Source: Izhakiella capsodis (GTDB lineage Bacteria; Pseudomonadota; Gammaproteobacteria; Enterobacterales; Enterobacteriaceae). Taken from it: a stretch of DNA of 64,000 nt. Positions 54,679 to 63,876 of the stretch are shown piece by piece. Position 1 is the first letter of the stretch. Every line of letters begins with the position of its first letter. Both the position numbers and the translations under genes were made by a program. A model generated the notes under the pieces. That model was given only the letters and a program-made list of their open reading frames with translations. It had not been told where the DNA came from and made no database searches. The stretch covers positions 62,001 to 126,000 of the forward strand of contig NZ_FOVC01000006.1 of the NCBI RefSeq assembly GCF_900115045.1. The letters are read 5' to 3'.

Positions 54679-55642
54679 AATGATCGAATCCTTTTTTACC
54701 GCTGCTCACCGGCTGCCCGTCACACAACAGGGCTACGCCCTCAGCAGCCGCCTTTATCTGGCCGATACAGGTATAAGGCACACCAGTATGGCTTAATGCC
54801 ACATCAAGCGCCCCATGATTGATCTCCGGCACGGTAAAGCAAAGTTCATAATCTTCGCCACCGTTTAGCGCCCAGCTAATTTGCTGCTCACGACTGAAGT
54901 GAGCCTGCATCGCGGCTGAAAGCGGCAGCGCATCAAGATTCAAGCTGGCACCACAATCGCTGGCTTTAAGAATATGATCCAAATCCGCCAGAAGACCGTC
55001 GGAAACATCAATAGCCGCGCTGGCAAGGCCGCGCAATGCTTGCCCCTGTAAAATGCGCGGTATCGGGCGCAAATGGCGTTTTATCAAAGCGTCGCGGCTG
55101 ACGGATTCGTTACAACAATGCTGATGTTGTAACAGCGCCAGTCCAGCAGCACTGTCGCCCAGTGTCCCGGTCACAAATATCCAGTCGCCAGGTCGTGCGC
55201 CCGAGCGCTTCAGCGCTTTGCCCGTGGGTATCAGACCGTGAATGCCCAGAGTTAAACTCAGCGGGCCACGCGTCGTGTCACCGCCAATCAACTGCACGCC
55301 ATAATAATCCATCAGCTCAAACAAACTGTCGCTAAAGCTCTGCAACCAGAGTTCATCTACCTTCGGTAGGGTAAGGGCGAGCGTGAGCCAGGCAGGATCG
55401 GCGCCCATCGCGGCAAGATCGCTGAGATTTGCAGCCAGCGCTTTATAGCCTAAATCGGCCGGATGGATATCAGGTAAGAAGTGGATACCTTCAACCAGTG
55501 TATCCGTGCTGATAGCCAGCGTCTGCTTTTCAGGAACGTGCAGTAAGGCACAGTCATCACCAATGCCTTTTTCGACGTCGCGACGGGAACCCGTTGCACG
55601 GTCAAAATAACGTGCGATAAGTTCAAATTCGCCACAGACCAT
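54665..55642 (-). CDS. thiL: Thiamine-monophosphate kinase
   Basis: Phosphorylates thiamine phosphate to the active cofactor, 325 residues (E. coli 325). N-terminal GEFELIARYFDRA and GIGDDCALL bind ATP/Mg, as do DTLVEGIHF and NLSDLAAMGADPAWL. The C-domain has IDVSDGLLADLDHIL and NGGEDYELCFTV. It lies in the nrdR-ribD-ribE-nusB-thiL-pgpA run, with nusB 51 bp upstream and pgpA overlapping its end. ThDP-dependent Dxs nearby depends on the product. Confidence 0.97.
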   Translation of the reverse strand: MVCGEFELIARYFDRATGSRRDVEKGIGDDCALLHVPEKQTLAISTDTLVEGIHFLPDIHPADLGYKALAANLSDLAAMGADPAWLTLALTLPKVDELWLQSFSDSLFELMDYYGVQLIGGDTTRGPLSLTLGIHGLIPTGKALKRSGARPGDWIFVTGTLGDSAAGLALLQHQHCCNESVSRDALIKRHLRPIPRILQGQALRGLASAAIDVSDGLLADLDHILKASDCGASLNLDALPLSAAMQAHFSREQQISWALNGGEDYELCFTVPEINHGALDVALSHTGVPYTCIGQIKAAAEGVALLCDGQPVSSGKKGFDHFVGK

Positions 55643-55693
55643 AGTGATATTCCGTGAGTGAAAGAGTCAGGCCGGGAAACCGGCCTTACAGGA

Positions 55694-56113
55694 TTACTTT
55701 CTGTTTGGACGTATTTGCGGGGCAGCTTTATCCAGTACGCCATTGACAAACTTATGGCTGTCCTCTGCGCCAAATACTTTGGCCAGTTCAATACCTTCGT
55801 TTATAGCCACTTTATAGGGGACGTCGCTGCGCTTGCTCAATTCGTATAACGACAGGCGCAGGATTGCTTTTTCAACCTGCCCCAACTCTTCCAACTGACG
55901 CGAGAGATAAGGCTTCATTAACCCATCCAGATAGGCGCTATTAGTCGCAACGCCAATCAGCAGCTCGCGAAAATAACCGACATCGACGTCTTTAACGTCC
56001 TGTTCCGCCAGAAACTGATATTCAACATCGGCGATGTCATTTTGCGACAACTGCCAGGAGTAAAGTGCCTGGACTGCGCATTCACGAGCGCGGCGGCGGG
56101 CAGCTGGTTTCAC
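55694..56113 (-). CDS. nusB: Transcription antitermination factor NusB
   Basis: 139-residue all-helical protein, the E. coli length. With NusE it binds boxA of rRNA operons. It starts MKPAARRRARECAVQALYSWQLSQND (basic RNA-binding helix) and contains LLIGVATNSAYLD, EKAILRLSLYEL and the C-terminal KVAINEGIELAKVFGAEDSHKFVNGVLDK. It is 17 bp downstream of ribE in the same operon. Confidence 0.97.
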   Translation of the reverse strand: MKPAARRRARECAVQALYSWQLSQNDIADVEYQFLAEQDVKDVDVGYFRELLIGVATNSAYLDGLMKPYLSRQLEELGQVEKAILRLSLYELSKRSDVPYKVAINEGIELAKVFGAEDSHKFVNGVLDKAAPQIRPNRK

Positions 56114-56130
56114 TTAATTCCCCTTAAAAA

Positions 56131-56601
56131 TCAAGCCTTTATGGCTTTCAGTACGTTAATCATTTCCAGAGCGGTCAGCGCAGCTTCCGCACCTTTGTTT
56201 CCTGCTTTAGTGCCAGCTCGCTCAATAGCCTGCTCGATATTTTCGGTCGTCAGAACACCAAACGCCACAGGAATATCACTGTTCATTGATACGCTGGCCA
56301 GGCCGGAGCTTGCCTCACCGGCAACGAATTCAAAATGTGCAGTGCCCCCGCGAATAACCGTTCCCAGCGCTACAACGGCATCATGCTTACCCGCCTTCGC
56401 CAGCGCCCGCGCCGTCATTGGCATTTCATAAGCGCCGGGCACCCAGATCACGGTAATATTTTCTTCTTTGACCTGGCCGATGCGTTTCAGCGCATCCACG
56501 GCACCACTGAGCAGGCTATCGTTGATGAAGTTGTTGAAACGGGAAATCACAATGGCAACGCGCGCATCAGGTGATGCAACTGCAGCTTCGATAACTTTCA
56601 T
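56131..56601 (-). CDS. ribE: 6,7-dimethyl-8-ribityllumazine synthase
   Basis: Penultimate riboflavin enzyme, forming 60-mer capsids, 156 residues. Substrate segments are VISRFNNFINDSLLSGAVDAL near the N-terminus, WVPGAYEMPMTARALA and ALGTVIRGGTAHFEFVAGEA, with the catalytic histidine region HFEFV. It is also called RibH. It lies between ribD and nusB, as in E. coli. No FMN riboswitch was seen ahead of this operon. Confidence 0.97.
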   Translation of the reverse strand: MKVIEAAVASPDARVAIVISRFNNFINDSLLSGAVDALKRIGQVKEENITVIWVPGAYEMPMTARALAKAGKHDAVVALGTVIRGGTAHFEFVAGEASSGLASVSMNSDIPVAFGVLTTENIEQAIERAGTKAGNKGAEAALTALEMINVLKAIKA

Positions 56602-56695
56602 AAAGTTCCTTATCGGATTCGGTAATGGCCCCGAGGGGGGCGGATTTTATCATAATCTCATGCGATCTGCTTCCGGTTTTGCACAGAGCGCCAGT

Positions 56696-57799
56696 CTAGT
56701 GCGGCGTCAGAATCAAGCGAACGTCCGGTCCAACCCGGCGAACATCGCTGAAAATGAAGTCCGGGGTATCAGCCAGATGGCTTAAACCAGGCAGCTCACA
56801 CAGGCCGCGCGCCCCGTTGCCTAACAGCCTGGGTGCCAGATAGACGATAAGCTCATCAACCACCCCGGCCTGGAGCAACGCACCGGCCAGCATGGCCCCC
56901 GCCTCGACCCACAACGTGTTAATCTGCTGTTTTGCCAACAGCATCAATAAAGAAACAATATCTACACGCTGATTTACAGCGGGCAGACTAAGCTGATGAA
57001 CCGACGCCGGCCACCGCCGATCATCTTCATTGAGTCGCGCCAGCCAGGTTTCTCCCGGCTGATTGATCAGCCGGTGCTGCGGAGTAATCCGATTCTGGCT
57101 GTCAATCACGACCCGCACCGGCTGACGGAGGTTATCCGGTGTGAGCTGTTGCTGTAAATCCGCATTAAGATCCTGCCAGCGCACGGTTAGCGAAGGATCG
57201 TCTGCCAGCACGGTGGCACTGCTGGAAAGAATGGCAGAGCTCATGGCGCGAAAATGTTGCACATCACGGCGAGCCTGCCATGAGGTTATCCACTGACTCT
57301 CACCACTGGCCATCGCGGTATGACCATCGAGCGACGCGCCTAGCTTAAGCTGCACCCAGGGAAAACCGGTGCGCATACGCTTGAGAAATCCGTGGTTCAG
57401 GCGCTCAGCCTCCAGCATCATCAGTCCATGACTGACCTCAACGCCAGCCTGCTTAAGGCGATAAAGCCCGCGACCTGCGACCTGCGGATTTGGATCCTGC
57501 ATCGCCGCAACGACCCGCCGAATGCCCGCAGCCAGCAACGCATCACTGCAGGGAGGCGTGCGGCCGAAGTGGCTGCAAGGTTCAAGCGTGACATAGGCGG
57601 TCCCCCCGTGCGCACGTTCGCCAGCCATGAGTAGCGCATGAATCTCCGCGTGCGGCTCCCCGGCGCGTTGATGCCAGCCTTCACCGACAATCTCATCGTT
57701 ACGAACGATAACACAGCCGACATTAGGATTGGGTGTTGTGGTATAAACACCGCGCTGCGCCAGTTCCAGCGCACGTGCCATAAACAGTTCATCGCGCAT
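56696..57799 (-). CDS. ribD: Bifunctional riboflavin deaminase/reductase RibD
   Basis: Two-domain riboflavin enzyme of 367 residues, the E. coli length. The N-terminal zinc deaminase has GEPHAEIHALLMAGE and TLEPCSHFGRTPPCSDALL; the C-terminal NADPH reductase has LKLGASLDGHTAMASGESQWIT and WVEAGAMLAGALLQAG. ATG 57799 (MRDELFMARALELAQRG) aligns with the E. coli start; a TTG two codons upstream overlaps the nrdR stop. The gap to nrdR is 2 bp. Confidence 0.96.
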   Translation of the reverse strand: MRDELFMARALELAQRGVYTTTPNPNVGCVIVRNDEIVGEGWHQRAGEPHAEIHALLMAGERAHGGTAYVTLEPCSHFGRTPPCSDALLAAGIRRVVAAMQDPNPQVAGRGLYRLKQAGVEVSHGLMMLEAERLNHGFLKRMRTGFPWVQLKLGASLDGHTAMASGESQWITSWQARRDVQHFRAMSSAILSSSATVLADDPSLTVRWQDLNADLQQQLTPDNLRQPVRVVIDSQNRITPQHRLINQPGETWLARLNEDDRRWPASVHQLSLPAVNQRVDIVSLLMLLAKQQINTLWVEAGAMLAGALLQAGVVDELIVYLAPRLLGNGARGLCELPGLSHLADTPDFIFSDVRRVGPDVRLILTPH

Positions 57800-57801
57800 A
57801 T

Positions 57802-58251
57802 TCAATCCTGTAAGCGGGCGATCTCTTCACCAAATTCACGCACATCTTCAAAACTGCGATAAACCGATGCAAAACGGATATAGGCTATTTTATCCAACCT
57901 CTTCAGCTCGTCCATTACCCGCTCCCCGATCATTTTACTGGCAATTTCACGTTCACCGGTGGCACGCAGCTGCGTTTTAATATGACTAAGGGCATCTTCA
58001 ACTGCATCGGCACTGACAGGCCGCTTTTCTAACGCTTTCATGATCCCACTGCGTAGTTTGTCCTCATTAAAAGGCTCGCGGACGTCATTGCTTTTCACCA
58101 CCCGTGGCATTATCAGCTCCGCAACTTCAAAAGTGGTAAAACGCTCATGGCACACCAGACACTGGCGTCGCCGCCTTACCGACCCCCCTTCGCCTACCAG
58201 ACGGGAATCAATCACCTTTGTCTCGATAGCAGAGCAAAATGGACAATGCAT
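57802..58251 (-). CDS. nrdR: Transcriptional repressor NrdR
   Basis: 149-residue repressor of ribonucleotide reductase genes, the E. coli length. The N-terminal zinc ribbon has Cys3, Cys6 and CLVC near residues 31-34 (DSRLVGEGGSVRRRRQCLVC), followed by the ATP-cone domain (RVVKSNDVREPFNEDKL; YIRFASVYRSFEDVREF). Seven upstream in-frame codons were rejected. First gene of the nrdR-rib-nusB-thiL run. No NrdR box pair is visible in this window. Confidence 0.97.
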   Translation of the reverse strand: MHCPFCSAIETKVIDSRLVGEGGSVRRRRQCLVCHERFTTFEVAELIMPRVVKSNDVREPFNEDKLRSGIMKALEKRPVSADAVEDALSHIKTQLRATGEREIASKMIGERVMDELKRLDKIAYIRFASVYRSFEDVREFGEEIARLQD

Positions 58252-58426
58252 AAACATTCCTGCTTTTAGCAAATAAATCCCAGTTTAACGCGAAGTTGCG
58301 GCGAACTGAAACGCTAACCCGCTCACCTTCTGCCACAATTTTCGCCAATAAATATGACAACAGGTAAAAGAAGCTATCATTAAGTTACCGCCCCATCATC
58401 GGGGCTTAACTACGAGGGGAACGACA

Positions 58427-58852
58427 ATGGGACTGTTCAGCTTTCTTGAAACGGTAGGAACCAAGCTTTTCGGCCGCGCTGAGGACAAAAGCGCCGCGCT
58501 GCAAAAACATATCCAACAACTTAACCTTCCGGGCAGTGACAAGATTCATGTCAGCGTCGACGGGGATAAAGTCACTATAAGCGGCGATGGTGTATCACAA
58601 GAGGTGAAAGAAAAAATTCTGGTCGCCGCAGGTAACGTTGATGGCATTAAAACCGTTGACGATCAGGTCATCACCAGCGATACGCGTGAAATTCGTACTT
58701 ACAGTGTTAAACCCGGCGACAACCTGAGCAAAATATCTAAAGAAGTCTATGGCGACGCTAATCAATACCATAAGATCTTCAAGGCTAACAAGCCGATGCT
58801 CACCAGCCCCGATAAAATTTATCCGGGTCAGGTTCTACGCATCCCTGATTAA
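58427..58852 (+). CDS. kbp: BON-LysM protein, Kbp/YgaU family
   Basis: 141-residue cytosolic protein with an N-terminal BON domain (about residues 30-80, IHVSVDGDKVTISGDGVSQEV) and a C-terminal LysM domain (residues 90-140, YSVKPGDNLSKISKEVYGDA to KIYPGQVLRIPD). Layout and ends match E. coli YgaU/Kbp, a potassium-binding protein induced by high salt. It starts MGLFSFLETVGTKLFG after a GAGGGGAA ribosome-binding site. In E. coli the gene lies far from nrdR, so this location is different; it could be a second, paralogous copy. No signal peptide. Confidence 0.88.
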   Translation: MGLFSFLETVGTKLFGRAEDKSAALQKHIQQLNLPGSDKIHVSVDGDKVTISGDGVSQEVKEKILVAAGNVDGIKTVDDQVITSDTREIRTYSVKPGDNLSKISKEVYGDANQYHKIFKANKPMLTSPDKIYPGQVLRIPD

Positions 58853-58863
58853 GTCATAGATGG

Positions 58864-59375
58864 TATTGCCTGACGACAGCGGCGCTGCTGGCAGGTTGCA
58901 CGTCAGTATCGCCGCACCAGGTTAACCAGTGGCATAATCAGGTCAGCGAGCTGAATAGGGAAAAAGCCAGCTGACCCGCCAGGTCCGTGCAACAGAACGG
59001 CAAAACAGCCTGAACGTAAATTCAGACCGGGGTGCCTGGCTACTCCCCGATGCAACAAAGCCGGTTGTGTTACGAAACCAAATAAGTAATCTGAATCTGT
59101 CACTCATCACTCCTGACACTGATAACGGCAATAATAAGATTCCTTAGAATATTCAATCAGTTGATAAAGGTAGCCTGCACGCCTTTAATGCACAGATTGA
59201 ATGGGACGAGCGTGATAACGTTAGCACAAAACTCCCGCCGGCCGGCAGCCAAACTCAATGTATCCACATCGATGCCGGACTGGCAGGCAATCAGGTCGTG
59301 ATAGTCCCGTTGCATCGCAATGGCATTCAGTTGGTTCAGTCAGGCTATGTCCGGGTACACCTCGTTGTGTCCTAC
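58864..59375 (+). pseudogene. yajI: Broken yajI (DUF3251 lipoprotein)
   Basis: Plus-strand relic. It begins in one frame with a lipoprotein signal end (LTTAALLAGC) and reads QVNQWHNQVSELNREKAS to a TGA at 58972-58974. It continues in another frame as QVRATERQNSLNVNSDRGAWL and LLPDATKPVVLRNQISNLNL, hits an in-frame TAG at 59145-59147, then reads to GYVRVHLV near 59365. The Leu-Leu-Pro, NSLNxNS and GYVRxH features fit the E. coli YajI family, and the place before secF is that of yajI. One frameshift, one nonsense codon and a missing start make it non-functional. tsx and yajD, its E. coli neighbours, are absent. Confidence 0.82.
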
Positions 59376-59387
59376 GAAAAAAATGTT

Positions 59388-59412
59388 AAAACAGCACCCG
59401 AAGGTGCTGTTT
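59388..59412 (-). terminator. Terminator of secD-secF
   Basis: Minus strand: stem AACAGCACC/GGTGCTGTT closed by a TTCG tetraloop and followed by a T-rich tract, 31 bp after the secF stop. Confidence 0.88.
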
Positions 59413-59442
59413 GGCTCTGATGCTAATCTTTGGAACGATGGC

Positions 59443-60411
59443 TTACGGTAAAATTGAAGGCTGGTCGGCCCCCTCTTTTTCTACCTTCTGCGTAATCATG
59501 TGCTCGCGCCTCATGCCCAGTTTCAGCGCCAACGCGGAAGAGACATAAATTGACGAGATAGTACCAACGGTTACGCCGATCAACATCGTCAGTGAGAAGC
59601 CTTGCAGAAGAGTGCCGCCAAAGATCAGCAGGATCAGCACCATTGCCAATGTCGTGGCTGAAGTGATGATGGTACGACTCAGCGTCTGAGTCAGCGAGAC
59701 ATTAGTAATATCATAAGACGAGCCACGACGGATCTTGCGGAAATTCTCACGAATACGGTCTGAAACTACGATCTTATCGTTGAGCGAATAGCCGATAACC
59801 GACATCAGTGAAGCGATAATCGTCAGATCAATGTCGATATGGAACAGTGAAAGCAGTCCTGCCGTAATAATGACATCGTGTATCAGTGCCAATACGGTTC
59901 CCAACGCCAAGCGCCATTCAAAGCGAATACCGATATAAATCAGGATAGCGACCAACGCAGACATCAGCGCCATTGCCCCGGCTTGTGCCAAATCGCTCCC
60001 CACACTCGGGCCAACAAATTCAATGCGCTTAACAGTCGCATCCTGATGAGATGCACGATTAATCACCGTCACAACTTTATTGCCCAGCTCCTGACCTGCT
60101 GGTCCTGTAGTTGGGGCCATACGGACTATCACATCACGACTGCTGCCAAAGTTCTGCACCTGGGGCTGGTCAAAACCAGCTGTCAGCAACGCACTGCGCA
60201 GGGTATCAAGCTCAGTTGGTCTTTGCAGGTTGATTTCAATCACCGTACCACCGGTGAAATCCAGCCCCCAGTTAAAGCCCCGCAAGCTAATAATGGCGAT
60301 CGACGCCACGATAAGTAGAGCGGAGATGACAAAAGCCAACGCGTCCCAGCGCATAAAGTCTACGACTTTACGCCCGTGATTCAGCTGCTCAATATTGTAT
60401 TCACGTGCCAC
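59443..60411 (-). CDS. secF: Protein translocase subunit SecF
   Basis: Six-helix RND-like membrane subunit that uses the proton gradient to aid late steps of Sec export, 322 residues. The GTG start (VAREYNIEQLNHGRKVVDFMRW) aligns with the E. coli start and has GAGGAG upstream; a 42-codon extension is rejected. Signatures are GFNWGLDFTGGTVIEI, VKRIEFVGPSVG, and DLTIIASLMSVIGYSLNDKIVVSDRIRENF. The C-terminus EKEGADQPSILP is canonical. It follows secD by 10 bp. Confidence 0.97.
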   Translation of the reverse strand: MAREYNIEQLNHGRKVVDFMRWDALAFVISALLIVASIAIISLRGFNWGLDFTGGTVIEINLQRPTELDTLRSALLTAGFDQPQVQNFGSSRDVIVRMAPTTGPAGQELGNKVVTVINRASHQDATVKRIEFVGPSVGSDLAQAGAMALMSALVAILIYIGIRFEWRLALGTVLALIHDVIITAGLLSLFHIDIDLTIIASLMSVIGYSLNDKIVVSDRIRENFRKIRRGSSYDITNVSLTQTLSRTIITSATTLAMVLILLIFGGTLLQGFSLTMLIGVTVGTISSIYVSSALALKLGMRREHMITQKVEKEGADQPSILP

Positions 60412-60421
60412 AACTCGCTCC

Positions 60422-62269
60422 TCAGATTGACAGCTTACTGATACGTTTGCCGCCGTAAACCAGGTTAACGATCGCGCGGGTACCGAGGATCGCGGTGAAC
60501 ATTGAGGTGGCGATACCAATACCCGTAGTAATCGCAAACCCTTTGATCGATCCGGTACCTACAGCATAAAGAATGATGACTTTAATCAGCGTCGTTACGT
60601 TAGCATCGACGATACTGGAGAAAGCGCCTTTATAGCCTTCATTTATCGCTTGCTGTACGCTGCGCCCATTACGTAGCTCTTCTTTAATTCGCTCGTTAAT
60701 CAGTACATTAGCATCGACCGCAACCGCCAGCGTCAGCACGATCCCAGCGATACCCGGCATAGTGAGGGTTGCCCCCGGAATCAGCGACATAATACCGACG
60801 ATGAGAACCAGGTTCGCCAGCAGCGCTGAAGTGGCGATTAGACCAAACTTCTTGTAAAACACCACCATAAACAGAATTGAAGCCAGCAGACCCCACAGGC
60901 AGGCGTCCAGTCCCTGTTTGATATTCTGCTGCCCCATAGTCGGACCTATGGTGCGTTCCTCAACGATCTGGATAGGTGCAATTAACGCACCAGCACGCAA
61001 CAACAGCGAAAGCTGGCGCGCCTCATTTGGATTGCTGATGCCAGTTATACGGAAGCTGTTACCCAGACGTGACTGGATATTCGCAACGTTGATTACCTGC
61101 TCCTGTTTCTCCAGTATCGGGCGGCCTTTGGCGTCTTTCTTACCGCTGTTTTTATACTCCACGAACAGGGTCGCCATTGGCTGACCGATGTGATCCTTCG
61201 TGAAATTGGACATGATATTGCCGCCGGTACTATCCAGTGAAATATTTACCTGAGGTTGGTTATATTCATCCATGCTGGACGTAGAGTCGGTAATATGATC
61301 CCCGGTCAGAATCACGCGCTTGTACAGCACGACAGGCTGGCCATCACGCATGTATTTCACTTCAGAGTCGCCTGGCACGCGGCCTTTAGCCGCCGCCGCC
61401 GCATCCACCGACGTATTTACCAGACGAAATTCAAGCGTCGCCGTTGCGCCAAGGACTTCTTTCGCCTGCGCCGTATCCTGAATACCCGGCAGCTCAACCA
61501 CGATGCGATCTGAACCCTGGCGCTGGACCAAAGGCTCGGCGACACCAAGCTGGTTGACACGATTACGCAGGATATTGATATTCTGCTGCACGGCATATTC
61601 TTTGGCTTCACTCACGCGCTGGTCAGTCATTACCGCAGTCAACATGTTTTTGCCGCTGCTGGAAATAACCAGGTCGCGATGACGTGGAGAGAGATAGCTA
61701 ATTGCCGCATCACGGTCAGCTGAGTTCGGGAACTGGATCTGCAGGCCGTAATTCGGAGCTTTGCTGACCAGCGTATAAGGAATATTTTTTGCACGCAGAT
61801 CGCTGCGCAAGCCTTCAATATTCTGCTCCTGAAGCTTACTGAGCGCCGTGTCCATATCAACTTCCATCAGGAAATGAACACCGCCGCGCAGGTCAAGTCC
61901 CAGCTTCATCGGATCGGCACCGAGCAGCTTAAGCCAGACAGGCGTAGCCGGCGCGAGGTTAAGCGCGACGACATATTTATCGCCAAGCGCATTCATCAGT
62001 GCATCACGCGCCTTAAGCTGGACGTCATTGCTGGCAAAGCGCGCCATAATGGTACCGCTTTCCAGCGCAACTGATTTAGCTGGAATATTATCTTGGTTGA
62101 GAATGCTTCGGACCTGGTCCAGCGTTTGCTCACTGGCGGCGGCTCCGCGCGCGCCAGTAACCTGAACAGCCGGATCCTCACCATAAAGGTTAGGAAGTGC
62201 ATAAACCAGCGCGACGATAAGCACGACGACCAGCATAACGTACTTCCACAAAGGATAACGATTTAACAC
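60422..62269 (-). CDS. secD: Protein translocase subunit SecD
   Basis: 615 residues, as in E. coli. N-terminal membrane anchor MLNRYPLWKYVMLVVVLIVAL, a large periplasmic P1 domain (GLDLRGGVHFLMEVDMDTAL; RNRVNQLGVAEPLVQRQGSDRIVVELPGI), then five more helices with PGIAGIVLTLAVAVDANVLINERIKEEL, which holds the proton-path aspartate. It pairs with SecF and YajC. It lies 27 bp downstream of yajC in the operon. Confidence 0.98.
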   Translation of the reverse strand: MLNRYPLWKYVMLVVVLIVALVYALPNLYGEDPAVQVTGARGAAASEQTLDQVRSILNQDNIPAKSVALESGTIMARFASNDVQLKARDALMNALGDKYVVALNLAPATPVWLKLLGADPMKLGLDLRGGVHFLMEVDMDTALSKLQEQNIEGLRSDLRAKNIPYTLVSKAPNYGLQIQFPNSADRDAAISYLSPRHRDLVISSSGKNMLTAVMTDQRVSEAKEYAVQQNINILRNRVNQLGVAEPLVQRQGSDRIVVELPGIQDTAQAKEVLGATATLEFRLVNTSVDAAAAAKGRVPGDSEVKYMRDGQPVVLYKRVILTGDHITDSTSSMDEYNQPQVNISLDSTGGNIMSNFTKDHIGQPMATLFVEYKNSGKKDAKGRPILEKQEQVINVANIQSRLGNSFRITGISNPNEARQLSLLLRAGALIAPIQIVEERTIGPTMGQQNIKQGLDACLWGLLASILFMVVFYKKFGLIATSALLANLVLIVGIMSLIPGATLTMPGIAGIVLTLAVAVDANVLINERIKEELRNGRSVQQAINEGYKGAFSSIVDANVTTLIKVIILYAVGTGSIKGFAITTGIGIATSMFTAILGTRAIVNLVYGGKRISKLSI

Positions 62270-62296
62270 GGTAGTTCCCTTAGGGAAAACAGATAA

Positions 62297-62629
62297 TTAC
62301 AGCGCCTTTATCGTACCTTTCGGCAGAACGGCAGCCACGAAATCACGTTTGACGACAACTTCAGTTGTGTCGTTCAGAGCGATGGCTACATAGCCGGTTT
62401 CAGCAACCTTGGTCACACGACCAACCAGCCCGCCGGTCGTCAGGACTTCATCGCCCTTGGAGATGGAGTCCATCAGCTTCTTATGTTCTTTGGTTCGCTT
62501 CTGCTGCGGACGCAGGATCATAAAGTAGAAAATCAGACCAAAAACTACCAGCATAATAACCAGAGAGTAAGGGCTCCCCTGTGAAGGAGCGCCGGTAGCG
62601 GCCATAGCATCAGAAATGAAAAAACTCAT
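62297..62629 (-). CDS. yajC: Sec translocon accessory subunit YajC
   Basis: 110-residue single-span membrane protein, the E. coli length. It starts MSFFISDAMAATGAPSQGSPY, with one membrane helix (SLVIMLVVFGLIFYFMIL) followed by the signature RPQQKRTKEHKKLMDSISKGDEVLTTGGLVG. Associates with SecDF. The five upstream in-frame codons are not family sequence. It lies 18 bp after tgt. Confidence 0.97.
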   Translation of the reverse strand: MSFFISDAMAATGAPSQGSPYSLVIMLVVFGLIFYFMILRPQQKRTKEHKKLMDSISKGDEVLTTGGLVGRVTKVAETGYVAIALNDTTEVVVKRDFVAAVLPKGTIKAL

Positions 62630-62647
62630 CAAAATTTTCCTCAATTG

Positions 62648-63778
62648 TTAATTATCAGAGGATAAGGGCGGGGCCGTCTTACCCATCCGTTGATAGAATC
62701 CAAAAACAAAGCGCTCTAATGTACCCTCTTCAATAGCCTTGCGTAAACCCATCATCAGGCGCTGGTAGTAACGCAGATTATGGATCGTGTTCAATCTGGC
62801 ACCAAGGATTTCGTTACAACGATCCAAATGATGCAAGTATGCGCGGCTATAATTGCGGCAGGTATAGCAATCGCATTCGGCATCGAGTGCAGAGGTGTCA
62901 TCTTTATGTTTAGCATTGCGGATTTTCACCACCCCATCCGTCACAAAAAGGTGACCGTTACGGGCATTGCGCGTCGGCATAACGCAGTCAAACATATCAA
63001 TACCACGCCGAACGCCTTCTACCAGATCTTCCGGCTTTCCCACGCCCATCAGGTAGCGTGGTTTATCTTGTGGGATTTGGGGGCAGACGTGCTCAAGAAT
63101 GCGATGCATATCCGCTTTCGGCTCACCAACCGCCAGGCCGCCCACAGCGTATCCATCAAAACCTATCTCTACCAGTCCTCTGACAGAAACATCGCGTAAA
63201 TCTTCGTAAACACTCCCTTGAATAATGCCAAACAGTGCATTTTTATTACCTAATGCATCAAAACGTTCCCGGCTACGTTGCGCCCACCGCAGCGACATCT
63301 CCATTGAGCGCTTAGCGTAATCCCATTCCGCCGGATATGGCGTACATTCATCGAAGATCATCACGATATCTGAACCGAGATCGTACTGAATCTCCATAGA
63401 CTTTTCAGGATCGAGAAAAATTGCATCGCCATTGATCGGATTACGGAAATGAACCCCAGCTTCAGTGATCTTACGAATATCACCGAGGCTGAAGACCTGG
63501 AATCCGCCCGAGTCAGTGAGAATGGGCCCAGGCCACTTCATGAAATCATGCAGATCACCGTGCAGCTTCATGATTTCCTGGCCGGGACGCAGCCAGAGGT
63601 GAAAGGTGTTACCCAGAATGATCTGGGCGCCGGTATCCTGCACCTCTTCCGGCGTCATTCCCTTGACCGTGCCGTAGGTGCCTACCGGCATAAAAGCCGG
63701 CGTTTCTACCACGCCACGATCAAAAATAAGACGGCCACGGCGGGCGCGGCCATCTGTCGTATCAAGTTCAAATTTCAC
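62648..63778 (-). CDS. tgt: tRNA-guanine transglycosylase
   Basis: Exchanges guanine 34 for preQ1 in QUN anticodons, 376 residues (E. coli 375). Catalytic and binding segments are GNTFHLWLRPG, TDSGGFQVFSLGD with the general-base Asp, and the nucleophile region FDCVMPTRNARNG. The zinc site CDCYTCRNYSRAYLHHLDRCNE is complete. GTG 63778 gives the E. coli start and lies 5 nt after GGAG; ATG 63784 is an alternative two codons longer. The queA-tgt-yajC-secDF order is canonical. Confidence 0.97.
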   Translation of the reverse strand: MKFELDTTDGRARRGRLIFDRGVVETPAFMPVGTYGTVKGMTPEEVQDTGAQIILGNTFHLWLRPGQEIMKLHGDLHDFMKWPGPILTDSGGFQVFSLGDIRKITEAGVHFRNPINGDAIFLDPEKSMEIQYDLGSDIVMIFDECTPYPAEWDYAKRSMEMSLRWAQRSRERFDALGNKNALFGIIQGSVYEDLRDVSVRGLVEIGFDGYAVGGLAVGEPKADMHRILEHVCPQIPQDKPRYLMGVGKPEDLVEGVRRGIDMFDCVMPTRNARNGHLFVTDGVVKIRNAKHKDDTSALDAECDCYTCRNYSRAYLHHLDRCNEILGARLNTIHNLRYYQRLMMGLRKAIEEGTLERFVFGFYQRMGKTAPPLSSDN

Positions 63779-63876
63779 ATTCACTCCACCACCAGAGAAA
63801 CAGTCCGGCGATTAATCAAAAGAGGCGCATTCTACCAATGCGACAAGCGGCTTGCTACTCATGTCAACTTCCCGCT

